Below, piece after piece: positions 1 to 9,383 of a stretch of 15,595 nucleotides of DNA (positions are counted from its first letter, which is position 1; each line of letters starts with the position of its first letter). Where the stretch lies: NCBI GenBank assembly GCA_025531455.1, contig JAMYHL010000171.1, positions 1 through 15,595 on the forward strand, read 5' to 3'. Origin of the DNA: Apiotrichum sp. Y4204 (Eukaryota > Basidiomycota > Tremellomycetes > Trichosporonales > Trichosporonaceae). The notes below the pieces were generated by a model, which saw only the letters and a program-made list of their open reading frames with translations, had not been told where the DNA came from and did no database searches. Position numbers and translations under genes: made by a program.

Positions 1-26
1 GTGTGCATGCGCTTATCTGACAACAG

Positions 27-915
27 GGATGGAGCCAGCCGGGGAATGCACTCCTCCACCAGGAGGTGAGTCTCGGCTCCAACATGCATAGCTGACTATA
101 GCTCGCGCAGTGGGCAGACGCGGTGCTCGTCGCGCCCTGCTCGGCTGACATGCTTGCGAAGATTGCGTGCGGGTTCAGCGAGGGCGTTGGTGTGAGTCAC
201 ATTCCGGGGGTCGCATGTCGTCTCCTGCCGTCTCTTTGCACGGTCTGATGGCAGCTCTCGGTCCTTCGAAGCCTTCCGCCCACTACCCCGGTCGTTGTGT
301 GTCCTGCGATGAACGCGCAGATGTATCGCAACGCGTTTACGAGTAAACATCTCGCCTTTCTGAAGGAGGAACTGCGCTTTGTCGTGCTCCAGCCACGAGA
401 ACTGCATTTAGCAGGTGAGTTACACGCGTCTTCTACATCTGACTGTAGATTCGGGGGCAATGCCCGACTGGCGCGACATTGTGATCGCGCTGCAGGACAT
501 GGCAGCATTGTACCATATGCGCCGACAGCAGCACAAGGGTGACTGTGAAAACCAGATGTCGCTCGACGCATGCGACGCACCGCCGCCACCGGCTGGCGCG
601 ATTGTAGATCACACGCCATCTGACGGGGACGGAATGAGTAGTGACCCACCGCCGCGGTTTCCCTCGCCGCTGTGGATGTTTCGGCCAATCTGGGGTGATG
701 CGTCTTATCAGATGTTCAGCGGTCACAGCTTCGTCGGGCAGATGGCCCCGCCGCCCCTGCCCTCGGAGCGGACCGAGTTTGAGCGCACGATGGAGGCACA
801 GGAGGCGAACACAGCAGCCAATGCCCATCCCGACGACCTCCCGCTCTCCTCTGCGCCGCCAATCGTCCGTGTCATGAGTACCACTTTGTATGGCGATACG
901 AGGCATTTCAATTAG
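27..915 (+). CDS. Phosphopantothenoylcysteine decarboxylase / Hal3-family flavoprotein, 5'-partial
   Basis: Exons 27-65, 102-191, 255-414 and 449-915 join in frame to 251 residues; 1-26 is the tail of an intron whose start lies upstream. Introns are 36, 63 and 34 nt, all with GTGAGT donors. Family marks in order: LLHQELAQWAD, the PCSADMLAKIACG segment (family PxSAxTLAKIxxG), PAMNAQMY (family PxMNxxMW, with the substrate-binding Asn kept and Trp replaced by Tyr), then GAMPDWRDIV. Members decarboxylate phosphopantothenoylcysteine in coenzyme A synthesis using FMN. In budding yeast, Hal3/Vhs3 also inhibit the phosphatase Ppz1 and form a mixed decarboxylase trimer with Cab3. The flap that normally follows Leu-Ala and carries the catalytic Cys (CGDxG type) is reduced to Asp-Ser here, so this copy resembles a Cys-less Hal3-type subunit. 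The catalytic His would lie upstream of the window. A Pro-rich acidic tail of about 140 residues follows the core. The family call is firm; enzyme versus regulator is inference. Confidence 0.85.
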
Positions 916-1266
916 GTGGAAAGGTATTCTCACTCCTCTAATTTATTTAATTCGTAATGGTGCAGGATATCGCCTGTGCGCCTGTGGGCTGTGAGCTGTG
1001 GGAGGTGCGCGCGGTGATGAAACGTGGTTAACGTGGTTATGACGCACTGATTTCCAAAGGTCCACATGCGATGATATCAGATAAGCGCAGCCATTTCGTC
1101 CGTCTTCTGGTTCTTCTGCATCATTGCCACACGGCAACGGCAATCGATTGTCTTCGGAGACACTCCACAGGCAAGACGGAGAGAACTCCGCCAATCCGAC
1201 TCCACTACTTAATCAGCCAACGGACCCCAAAGTCTTCGCCACTATCACAACCACAACATCATCACA
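916..1266. other. Intergenic: 3' UTR of the Hal3-like gene and ISU1 promoter
   Basis: The first 45 bases after the stop include an AT-rich stretch (about 936-957) suited to 3'-end formation. The rest is the promoter and leader of the next gene. The last 60 bases are rich in C and A, ending in CACAATG, a favourable start context for fungi. No ORF here is credible. Confidence 0.6.
1076..1084 (+). promoter_or_regulatory. Candidate iron-responsive GATA-factor site
   Basis: The bases ATCAGATAA match exactly the ATCWGATAA consensus bound by fungal iron GATA repressors of the SreA/Urbs1/Fep1/Cir1 group. It is the only exact match I found on either strand in the window and lies 183 bp before the ISU1 start. 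Binding is inferred from the motif and from the Fe-S function of the downstream gene. Confidence 0.45.
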
Positions 1267-1947
1267 ATGTTCCGCTCAGCTCTTCGTACCGCTGCCATCA
1301 CCTCGCGCACCGCCGCGCGTCCCACTGTCGCTCCTCGCGCTCTCCCTGCCGTCTCCCGACCCCTCGCGCGCGGTTACCACGCCAAGGTCCTCGACCACTA
1401 TGAGAACCCTCGCAATGTCGGAAGGATGAACAAGAATGACGCCGCCGTCGGAACGGGTCTCGTCGGCGCACCGGCCTGTGGCGAGTGAGTACCGCCAAAG
1501 GATGAAGGGAAGAATCAGTCCAAGTCTAACCCCAGTGTCATGAAGCTTCAGATCCGCGTCGGCGAGAACGGCATCATTGAGGACGTCAAGTTCAAGACGT
1601 TCGGCTGCGGGTCGGCCATCGCCTCCTCGTCGTACATCACCGAGCGCGTCAAGGGCATGACCCTCGACGAGGCTGGTGGCGTCAAGAACACCGAGATTGC
1701 AAAGGAGCTGTCGCTGCCGCCTGTGAAGCGTGAGTGTTGTGTAGTGATGCTGTGGAGTGATCAGCATACTGACGGCAGTGCACTGCTCGCTCCTTGCCGA
1801 GGACGCCATCAAGTCGGCCATCAACGATTACCGGACTAAGCGTCCACAGCCCGCTGCCACTGTGAGTTGGCCGCGTTTCCGTTTTTGAAACGAGTCTGAC
1901 ATCAGTCCCCGCAAGGCGAGCAGCCCGTGACGGCGGCCGGTCCGTAA
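1267..1947 (+). CDS. ISU1: Mitochondrial iron-sulfur cluster assembly scaffold Isu1 (IscU)
   Basis: Four exons (1267-1484, 1536-1729, 1779-1861, 1906-1947) give 178 residues; introns are 51, 49 and 44 nt with GTGAGT donors. Residues 1 to about 36 are Arg/Ala/Ser-rich without acids, a typical matrix presequence, ending at ARGYHAK. The scaffold then carries all expected ligands: Cys71 and Asp73 (GAPACGD, with the Asp codon split by intron 1), Cys97 (FKTFGCGSA) and Cys140 (LHCS). The LPPVK motif at 133-137 is the known docking site for the Ssq1/HscA-type Hsp70. The protein builds [2Fe-2S] clusters from cysteine-desulfurase sulfur in the matrix and hands them on through Hsp70 and Jac1. The last exon adds a short non-conserved tail of about 13 residues. 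The start is the only ATG that gives the presequence. Identification is secure. Confidence 0.97.
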
Positions 1948-2006
1948 AAAATCATTAATTACAAAAAAATCACAATGAAAATCAAAAAAAAAAGACTCAA
2001 AAACAA
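1948..2006 (+). terminator. A-rich 3' UTR / polyadenylation region of ISU1
   Basis: Immediately after the TAA stop there are about 60 bases dominated by A, including several runs of 5-10 A and AATTA/ATCAAT words. This is the usual look of a fungal 3'-end formation region. The exact cleavage site cannot be read from sequence. Confidence 0.5.
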
Positions 2007-3271
2007 TCAATCATACAGTAAATAGGAGAAGAGGATGCAGCCTCGCGCGACTTGTATGTGTACGCTATGTTTGTACAGCCTGTATGAGAAATCGTATGAT
2101 GTTCGTTCGAGGCTGTGTGTGCCCACAGTCTCATCGTCAAAGCTAACCCCTTTGGCACCCTCCGAATTCTTTAGTCGCGCCCCATCGTTTGGCAGCTCAC
2201 TTGCGCTCACAACAATGACAGGTCGCGCAGCTCGGGAAGCTCCAAAGCTCCAAAAACTTCCGCATAAAACAGAACACAAAAAAATTATCGGCAGCGGGGA
2301 GGACTTTGATCACTGGGGTCCCCATCACTATGACGTCTCCGCCGCGCTTCGCCCCGTATTCGATGCATCCTACGAATCGAACACAGGTCCCGTCGAGCAG
2401 GACAAGCAGAGACCGGATCAATCCTGGTCTCCCGAATGGCTAACGGGCCGATCACGGGAACCAGGGTTTGGGGTCTGCTACCCTGGGAAATTGGGGGTTC
2501 CAGGGTGTAAGAAAGAGGAATCTGCAGTGAAAACCTGAAATTGTCGGTTTGCCAACATGGCGACATGGCGACAATCCTCATCGGCGTAAACGACAATCCT
2601 TCTGCCAATCCGACGATCCTGGTATAGCCTTCTTTCTGATCACGAGGATCAGCATACAGGGCATACAAACAGCACTCCATTGCATATTGCATGCCTAGCA
2701 TGCCTTGTGTCCTTATTCGCGTGTGCGAGGACCGTGTGCTGAACGCCTCAGCAACAGCGATGAGCGCCACTCCCATCCCACCTTAATTTCCGCAGAGTTG
2801 CGCCTATCTCATTCCGGCGGAGTCATGCATCCGCCGGTCCGAGATCCCTTTCGTACGCGCGGTGGTAACTGACCGTGTCCTGACCGTTTTGTCGCGACTC
2901 ACACGAGTAGGATCTGACATCTCACAAACATCATCCTTGATCTTCATTACGAGACAATGATCACGGGCCTTGGCGGGTAAAGGCCTCGCTTTAATGTCTC
3001 TGAGGCGGGTACTTAACCGTAAAGCGTCGAGAAGCTGTAGGGTCTCTGGCAGGGTAAATTAAGCGTAACCAAGTGTGTGTTCCGTCATTCCGGTGCATCG
3101 CCACACGCTCCACAAATCAGAAAGCGTTCGGGAGCTAGATATACTGGAAAACGTTGGGGTTGCTCTATAGATCCCCGGTCGATCCAGCTGTTGTCAAGCA
3201 CTGTGATACTCATTGACGACGCCTTTGTGACAATGTCAATCTACAGATCCATGTGCGGGGCATGTCTGCGG
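2007..3271. other. Gene-poor intergenic stretch, about 1.27 kb
   Basis: I see no supported gene. Open frames exist on both strands (2035-2538 +, 2285-2776 -) but show no recognisable domain and no paired splice signals. A short direct repeat (ACATGGCG twice, near 2564-2579) is the only local structure. The last part is probably promoter for the secreted-protein gene at 3346. Confidence 0.5.
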
Positions 3272-3280
3272 AATATATAG
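3272..3280 (+). promoter_or_regulatory. TATA box of the SH3b-like gene at 3346
   Basis: AATATATAG lies 66-74 bases before the start codon. The leader between them is short and rich in C and A near the ATG. The paralog at 5791 has a similarly placed TATA-like element, which supports both. Confidence 0.55.
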
Positions 3281-3345
3281 TAACAAATGTTACTTTTATG
3301 TTCAGGTTCTCAGCGCCCCTTTCCAAACACCGAACACTCAACATC

Positions 3346-3807
3346 ATGAAGCTCGCTATTCTTATTGCCGCCGCTGTCGCTGCTACCGCATCCCCTCTCG
3401 CGCAACCCGACGTCGAGCCCAGGAAACTCTCTCCCACCCAACAATGCTTCCCACGCCGAGTCAAACGCGAAGACGGAAGTGAACTTCCTTCTGACCCCGA
3501 TCTCGAGCTCGAAAAGCGCAGGCCTGTTCGCTGGATCAAGGTGACCGCAACACCTGTCAAGTCGGGCAACAACGCTAAGACGTCCCTTAACTGCCGCGCT
3601 GCGCCGTGGACAACTGCACAAGGGTGCTTCGCGTACTGGCAAGGCCACAAGATGAAGGTGGCGTGCCAGGTGATCGGCGAGGTCGTTCACGGGCAGAATA
3701 TCTGGCTCAGAGTCGATCCCGGACCCACCATGCCGTGGTGCTACGTCTCAGCGCACTTTACCGACTATGTCGACTGGAAGCAAAACGCCGACTTCTGTGA
3801 AACTTAG
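3346..3807 (+). CDS. Small secreted SH3b-like protein with Kex2-type propeptide (paralog A)
   Basis: An intronless frame of 153 residues. Residues 1 to about 16 form a signal peptide (MKL, then an Ala/Ile/Val core, then TAS). Dibasic Lys-Arg pairs at 40-41 and 57-58 suggest Golgi Kex2 processing of a propeptide. Residues about 63-141 look like a bacterial-type SH3 (SH3b) fold as found in fungal secreted proteins: LNCRAAP, KVACQ, WLRVDPGP, then WCYVSAHFTDY. The frame is open further upstream, but this ATG starts the signal peptide and follows a TATA box and ACATC context. The protein at 5791 shares the plan and the WL(R/K)VDPGP and NCRA(A/G)P motifs. SH3b domains often bind cell-wall peptides or glycans; the ligand here is unknown. 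Cys34 and Cys94 have no counterpart in the paralog. Confidence 0.8.
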   Translation: MKLAILIAAAVAATASPLAQPDVEPRKLSPTQQCFPRRVKREDGSELPSDPDLELEKRRPVRWIKVTATPVKSGNNAKTSLNCRAAPWTTAQGCFAYWQGHKMKVACQVIGEVVHGQNIWLRVDPGPTMPWCYVSAHFTDYVDWKQNADFCET

Positions 3808-5688
3808 CATGCGAGGCAGTATTCCTCCATAGTGTAAAGAAATTGACAGCGATGTAAACTGTAATGTCGTAGACATTCAGGAAGACGGGTGAAACGGCAG
3901 GGAGTGCAACTTGTCAGAGAGGAGTCCTGCCGCTGGTTCTCGGTAGGCCAACATGAAAGCGAGCAAACAGTCGGCCATGATACACATCCGTTGGAACTGG
4001 TTCAAACCACCCTCACCCCAAAGTCGCAAGTAAGGGACAGTTCTGTGCAGGGAACGCCGTTCCGCTTCGATAGACTTCTCGACATTGAGAGTAGTGGGTG
4101 GGGTCCTATGCACTGCTCCCAAAAACAACGCAGATGACTGCGACAGTGGGGATCATGTTTATTTTCACCTCTGTAGCTCCCGACAGCTGTATCCGACCAT
4201 TCGAGATTAGCTCAGATGATGGGTGGAAGAAGCGCAGACTCTCACTTTACCGGTCCGGTGTCCGCCACACGACCCGACCCATTCCGGTATCCTGCATTCT
4301 TTCTTGACAGGCATAGCTGGCTTTCGTTCGGAGCCACACCCCCAATGATGATAATGGAACTTCCCCTTCTCTGTCGATACCGGTCAGCTTGCCTAACTGA
4401 GGCTTCAGAAAGCCAACATCGAAGCATCATGTGAGTTGGACCAAGATTCTGTTGTACCCTTAGTGGATCGTACTCATCTTTGGAGATTCAACCCACGATG
4501 GGGAGCATAAGGTTACAAAGACAGTCTTGAAATCGTGAGCAATTATCGGTGTCTTTCGCGCGTGAGGCACCCCTCCGTGCACGGCCAGCCGCCGCTCCGT
4601 CTTTCCGCTGCTGGTGGGGACGTTCCGCCCTTAGATCTTGTTTAAGTGGAGCCGCAATCAGTGACCCGCACGCATCGAACCGCATCGGTTCGTTTGCCCC
4701 AGCTTTGCAATTGACGTTGAATCCGGTTCAGTAGCTTCCCATGGCGCGGTCAGTTACAGACCGTGTTATCAGACAATGGCAAGTGGGCATGTGAGCGCGG
4801 AAGTCGTGATCCGGCCGCATTCTGAACTGGCCACTCGGGAGACTCTAACAAGCTTATCTGCTTCCAGGCCCTCAGGCACATCATGCCACCCTCCGCGCTC
4901 CAGTTCCTGTCTAGTGCGTTGGTGTCCTCCCGGCAGGTGCAATGATCTGCATTGGCCAATGTTGACATGCCCATATGACAGACCAATACTTGAAGCTTCA
5001 CTGCTGCGCAGCACTGTCGTCAACACGGCCTGGTCGGTGCCGGCTCGGCGTGCCATTGTGCCGTCGTGCCGTCGTGCCGCCGTGCCGCCGTGCAGTCTCT
5101 CAAGTTGGACATTTCCAGCGGCTGAGCATCAATGACGGTTGACGCTGTCTCTGCTCCACAAATGTACATGTCGGATTCATTCGAGCCCGTGATTAGAATC
5201 ACACTCCGAAGCCGCGATATGCAGGTCGGCCTATCAACGGGGCATCCGCGGCATGAGCTCATCACGAGACGTTGACTAACGAAATCCGAAGATCTAGCTC
5301 GCGTCGGGGTGGGATGACAATCACGTCCAAGTACCCCACTGAGAGCTGCAGCTCAACTTGACTATAGAGCGGGCTTCGTTGCCAAGATACTCGTACTCGC
5401 TATTCTCGTCGCTGTCCTTGTAGGTTCGTAATACCGCCGCATGGTCGGCCCGCAGACGATTTCCACCATGACGCGAGCGATGTCCTTCCACATCTGTCGT
5501 GAATGCCGCTCCGGTGGGCATCTTGCCGACGCATTCCTGTAAGATACGGGTCCCATGATGTTCAGCGATGGCCTGTCCACGGGACACGGGATGAATACAC
5601 TTGGGGACACTCAGAGCAGACGAGCAAGGGTGAGAGAGAATATGGGGGTATGCAGACTTGTGAGGAAGCGAGCTGCTATCCTAACAGG
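3808..5688. other. Gene-poor region between the two secreted-protein paralogs
   Basis: Nearly 1.9 kb without a gene I can support. Frames present (for example 4216-4434 + and 4776-5135 +) have no family motifs, signal peptide or convincing splice pairs. I found no third SH3b remnant when scanning for the WLxVDPGP and NCRA motifs. An 8-bp tandem repeat sits at 5051-5090. The distal end is promoter for the gene at 5791. Confidence 0.5.
5051..5090 (+). repeat. 8-bp tandem repeat, five copies
   Basis: Five head-to-tail units of consensus TGCCGTCG: TGCCATTG, TGCCGTCG twice, then TGCCGCCG twice. The pairs of identical variants suggest stepwise slippage. It lies in non-coding DNA between the two SH3b-like genes. 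Confidence 0.75.
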
Positions 5689-5697
5689 CATAAATAC
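5689..5697 (+). promoter_or_regulatory. TATA-like element of the SH3b-like gene at 5791
   Basis: CATAAATAC lies about 95 bases before the start codon. It is followed by a C-rich stretch and then a CT-rich leader, common in strongly expressed fungal promoters. Confidence 0.5.
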
Positions 5698-5790
5698 CCC
5701 CCCGACCCCCCTCCTTCAAGAAAAAAACAATCCCCAATCGTTCGCACCCCTCTCTTCTGTGAACCACTTCAATCGACCATATCACGTACT

Positions 5791-6138
5791 ATGAAGCTCC
5801 TCCTTGTGCTTCTCACTGCGCTCGCTGTGAGCGCCGCCGCTCTTGCCGACGCCGACCCCGAGAACACAAACTCCGACAAGCGCGACCTCGAGCCTCGTGT
5901 CTTGTGGGTGACCGTGAAGACCGAGAGGGACGTCAATTGCCGCGCAGGACCGGCCCCAAACTCTCCTGTGGAACAGTCTTTCCCAACCGGAAAGAGCATT
6001 CGCGCCCAGTGCGGTGTGGACAGAAACTCCGGTTTGTGGCTCAAGGTCGACCCCGGACCCGGCCTAGCGTGGTGCTGGGCCCTTGCGCACTACACCAACT
6101 ACTACGACCCTAAGGTGCCGACGATTGACCGCTGCTAG
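5791..6138 (+). CDS. Small secreted SH3b-like protein with Kex2-type site (paralog B)
   Basis: An intronless frame of 115 residues. Residues 1 to about 18 are a signal peptide (MKLLLVLLTALAVSAAALA). A Lys-Arg pair at 30-31 would release the mature domain. The SH3b-like part runs from about 37 to 105: DVNCRAGP, then IRAQCG, WLKVDPGP and AWCWALAHYTNYYD. Four Cys (50, 74, 95, 115) align with four of the six in the protein at 3346 (83, 107, 132, 151), so two disulfides are likely. The frame extends upstream of this ATG, but only this start gives an N-terminal signal peptide and follows the TATA element. It is a diverged duplicate of the upstream gene, in the same orientation 2 kb away. The secreted call is firm; ligand and role are unknown. 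Confidence 0.82.
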   Translation: MKLLLVLLTALAVSAAALADADPENTNSDKRDLEPRVLWVTVKTERDVNCRAGPAPNSPVEQSFPTGKSIRAQCGVDRNSGLWLKVDPGPGLAWCWALAHYTNYYDPKVPTIDRC

Positions 6139-6797
6139 ATAAGCTGGCGGGCAGGCGTGTAGTCGCGCCACGCGGGCGTCAAAGAAAGCGTCGCCAAACG
6201 GTATCGAGAAGGAAACCGAAAACGACAATAGCAGAGAATTAGGACATGTGCAGTGCTCCAGTCAAATAGGAAATTAGTGGTGTTTAGTGAGCGGAACATG
6301 CAGCCGTCGCCCGCCTTGTCGACCTTTATGAGAAGTACGATGGATATCGTGATTGCTGTCCAGTCAGGAGAAGAACTATATGATCGTACTGTAGACATGT
6401 ATGGATACTCGCGGGCGATCGTCTGGCGAGGCAAGTTCGATTTCTGTGCCATTTCTAGTCCGTCGAGCGATCATGACGTCAGAAGTTTCGGATAGCCGGA
6501 TGTCATTTTTGTAAGTGTCGAGCCGACAGTTGGAACACTGAAGCACGGCTTCTATCATGCCATCAGAGCTGCGCGCGCCGCGCGCCAGACGCGCGCCCTC
6601 GTGACATGAGCGTGCATTTTAACAGGGTACATAGACATGGTGTGGCGCGGAATGGTCATTATCCCCGTTCCAGCGGAGGGGCGTCAAGCGGTCGTTTTAC
6701 CGCGCGGTGTGGGCGTGAGGGGACCAGGAAAGACAGGCATGGCGACTGGTCCGGATGGTATGCGATTGATGTGGAAGATCAGATCCGTGTTGCCCGT
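6139..6797. other. Convergent intergenic region
   Basis: It separates the plus-strand SH3b gene from the minus-strand gene ending at 6798, so it should hold both 3' UTRs. Frames such as 6253-6495 (+) have no recognisable features. A GC-rich patch with three copies of GCGCGCC lies at 6573-6597. Confidence 0.5.
6573..6597. repeat. GCGCGCC heptamer, three copies
   Basis: Copies at 6573-6579, 6580-6586 and 6591-6597, the last two separated by AGAC. It lies between two convergent genes and could form local secondary structure. No function is assigned. Confidence 0.6.
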
Positions 6798-8766
6798 CTA
6801 CTCGGCCGGGCCCTCCTCCCTCTTGTCCTCGTCCTCCTTCTCCTCGTCTTCGTTATCCTCTTCCTCCATGTCCTTCTTCTCATCCTTCTTCTTCTTCTCC
6901 TCGTCCTTCTTCTTCTTCTCTTCTTCCTTCTTCTTCTCCTCCGTCTTCTCCGCCTCAGCCACCTTGGCCTCAGCCTCGCGATCCTTGGCAGACTCCTGCG
7001 GGTGCAGCTCAACAACCCGCTTTTCCTCTCCCGGCTGGCGTGCCTCGCGCGCGGCCGCGAGACCAAGACGGCCGATTGGCGAGAGACCGACTGGTCCCAT
7101 CGGCGGGGGCTTCGAGCCAGAGCCTTGGGAGGGCGTACCGAGCACAGTAGCCTTGGGTGACGTGCGGGGAGACGCGTGGCGGCGCGCCTTGGCGGGCGGA
7201 GAAATCTTTGCGGGCGATGCGGCCGCAGTCGCTGCAGCACGGGCCCGGCTAGCCGCAGTGCCCTGCAGAAGACGCGAGTTGGGTGGCAGTGTGACCACAG
7301 TTATGCGCGGAGGTGTCGGCGAGGTGGAGAGGGATGAGCGTGACCGCGGGCTTGTGCTGCTCCGGCCAGGGGTCGCCTGTTCAGGGGAGAGAGGAGATGA
7401 TGGGCGGCGACGGGTCTTGGCCAGCGACGCGACCGTTTGCTTTTCATCAGACGCGTCGGTCTGCACACCGGCCTCAGTTGACGCGGACACATGAGTCGAG
7501 GCGGAGGACGACGTGCGCGGAGTACCATGCAGCCGCGAAATGGATGGGCGGGGGCGCACCGTTTTGGCACCCGCGCCTTCCGCACTGGCCGGCATTTTGC
7601 TGGCAGGAGAGGCAGCTTGGTGCTTCGCAGGGGCGGGCGACGCAGATGTCTGCCTCGCAGGCTTGTGCCGTGCACTTCCGGATGTGTTCGAGTGCGCCCG
7701 ATCCTTCACCACGTGCGGCTCGACCGGGGTAGGAGGGATGTCAACAATAGTCGGCACGTTGATGGGTACAGAGGGCAGTGGGGCGGGCTTGTGAGTGATT
7801 TTGTGAGTGATGCCTGTTTTAGACTTCTCGCTGGGGATGTTTGGCGCGACGGGCGTGAGCGGCGTAGTCCCACGCGGGCCCATCGCGCCTGTCGAGCCAG
7901 TCCCAGTGGGAGGTCTGTGCGCGGCGCCCGCGCCCAAGCCGGAACGAGGGTCTGTGCGCGGCTCGGTCGGGCCGTCGTTACTGGCGTTACCGGTGCTGTT
8001 GGCTGACAGTGCGCTCGATGGCGGGGACGTGGTTGGCGATGCTGCGTGGGATGTTCCAGGCGACGTGGAGGGAGATGCGGAGGGGTTCAGAGCAGCAGCA
8101 GCGACTGCGAGCGCCGCGGCACCGGTCACGGCGGCAGCGACTGCGTCGTCTGCCTGCCCGCTCGGGCGCCGGCCGATAAAAGACGAACGACGCACGGCAT
8201 CACGGGCATCGCGCGCGGTCGCTACCGCATCGCGGTCCGCGGCGATCTGGAACCGCGAGACGAGAGAAGCAACCTGAGGTCAGCGATGGCACAGCGAGAG
8301 GAGCGAGCTTTAGCTGCGGCTATAATAAGAGTGTGGGAGTCGTGGTGGTGCGAGAGCCGGACTACGCCACCATTAATATCCATGGGAAACACAGACGATA
8401 CACTGCTGCGAAAAAGCAAAAGGGAAACAGCAATGTGGCCAGTGTGGGAGATAAGGAGGGGAGACAGCTCCACGCCGGCCAGCAGACGTACGTTTCCTTG
8501 TGAACGCTCAATAGGGAGGGGCCTGGCGTCAGTCTGAGCGCGAGGTGAGTGCGTCGTAGGAAGTCTGAGAGGTTGTAGTGCTTCTAAGGCTCCAAATATA
8601 CAGAGCCGAAGTGGGAACGTCTTGAACCGGCCGATCCCAGACGGCCGGACGGGACGATAGCCATCGCGTCCACGCCCGCGGCAGTGGCGGGAACGGCGGT
8701 GGGAGCGACCCCAAGTATGACGGCGACGGGGAGATGACGCTGCAGCGCCTCCTGTGCAACTTACAT
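6798..8766 (-). CDS. Low-complexity Ala/Ser/Pro-rich protein with Lys/Glu-rich C-terminal tail
   Basis: The large exon 8273-6798 has no usable in-frame ATG near its start and is closed upstream by TGA, so upstream exons are required. My model is exon 1 ending at 8765 with AT of the start codon, a 242-nt intron (GTAAGT donor), a 31-nt microexon 8522-8492 supplying the G, and a 218-nt intron (GTACGT donor). Both acceptors are CTGAC-N3-AG. The result is 502 residues beginning MPLPIERSQGN/VASLVSRFQ. The N-terminal 45 residues look like the only ordered part; about 50-440 is Ala/Ser/Pro/Thr-rich with many SP and TP pairs, and about 440-502 is a Lys/Glu/Asp tail, probably helical. No signal peptide or membrane segment is seen. 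I recognise no family. The large exon is well supported; the 5' exons are inferred from splice signals and frame. Confidence 0.65.
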
Positions 8767-9383
8767 GGCGCCAGAGTAGAATTGAAGGACTAAGAAATGA
8801 CGGTGGTGTAGACGATTGGGCGATATTAAGAGGTTGAGACGAGGTGGATGATGTTGACGTTAATAAAGGCTCGAGCTCGAGTTCGTATGGCTCGACGCGT
8901 CTTGGCGCGGAACGTGGAACCAGGGTGGCGGCTAATGAATGAAAGTAATAGGGAATGTAATAGGAACAGTATATGAGGGATTATAATTGTTACAAAATGG
9001 TTGCTGTTCCTTATATACATGACCTCCCTCCCCACCCACTTTCAGTTCCCACAAGTAATGTCGAGCGCAAAGAGGAGAGCCACCGAGTGAGCCTTAGTTG
9101 GGGAGGGGAGCGACGCATGCACGACCGGTGGCGGCGACATTGCGTGTACCTGGGCCGGAGAGCAGAGTGGCGTGGGAGATGACCTGGCAGTGTGGCACAG
9201 AAAGTGGCGATGTGGCGAATGTGCGAATGTGACCCGTGCACATGCGTGAAAGTGTTGCCTCTCGCGGTCTCTGCATGAAACTAGTACGCGTGAGACGCGA
9301 AAAGTAAAGATATCTTTCTGCCTCCCGTGTGTGCTCTATCACGCATTACATGTTTACATCTACTGTATGTACGAATTACCTCA
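8767..9383. other. Leader and promoter of the 8766 gene plus 3' UTR of the 9384 gene
   Basis: Read on the minus strand this holds the 3' UTR of the membrane-protein gene, then the TATA box at 9017-9011, then about 245 bases of upstream sequence. After the TATA box, CAT (minus-strand ATG) occurs only at 8764-8766, which supports that position as the start. No separate gene is seen. Confidence 0.55.
9011..9017 (-). promoter_or_regulatory. TATA box for the minus-strand gene starting at 8766
   Basis: On the minus strand the bases read TATATAA, flanked by AT-rich DNA downstream. It lies about 245 bases before the inferred start codon, which leaves room for a long leader. Confidence 0.5.

Noticed and set aside
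2035..2538. 167-codon open frame on the plus strand after ISU1
   Set aside because: No domain, no signal peptide, mixed composition, and it begins in the A-rich 3' region of ISU1. It overlaps an equally open frame on the other strand (2285-2776), as expected by chance in GC-rich DNA.
4216..4520. Possible spliced small gene: a frame ending at a GTGAGT donor near 4432 with an acceptor about 33 nt later
   Set aside because: The inferred branch A would sit 7 nt before the end rather than 6, and neither side encodes anything recognisable; the joined frame stops soon after.
6637..7494. 285-codon plus-strand frame opposite the 6798 gene
   Set aside because: Its Ser/Phe/Leu runs are the complement of the Lys/Glu tail codons of the minus-strand gene. 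It is a shadow frame.
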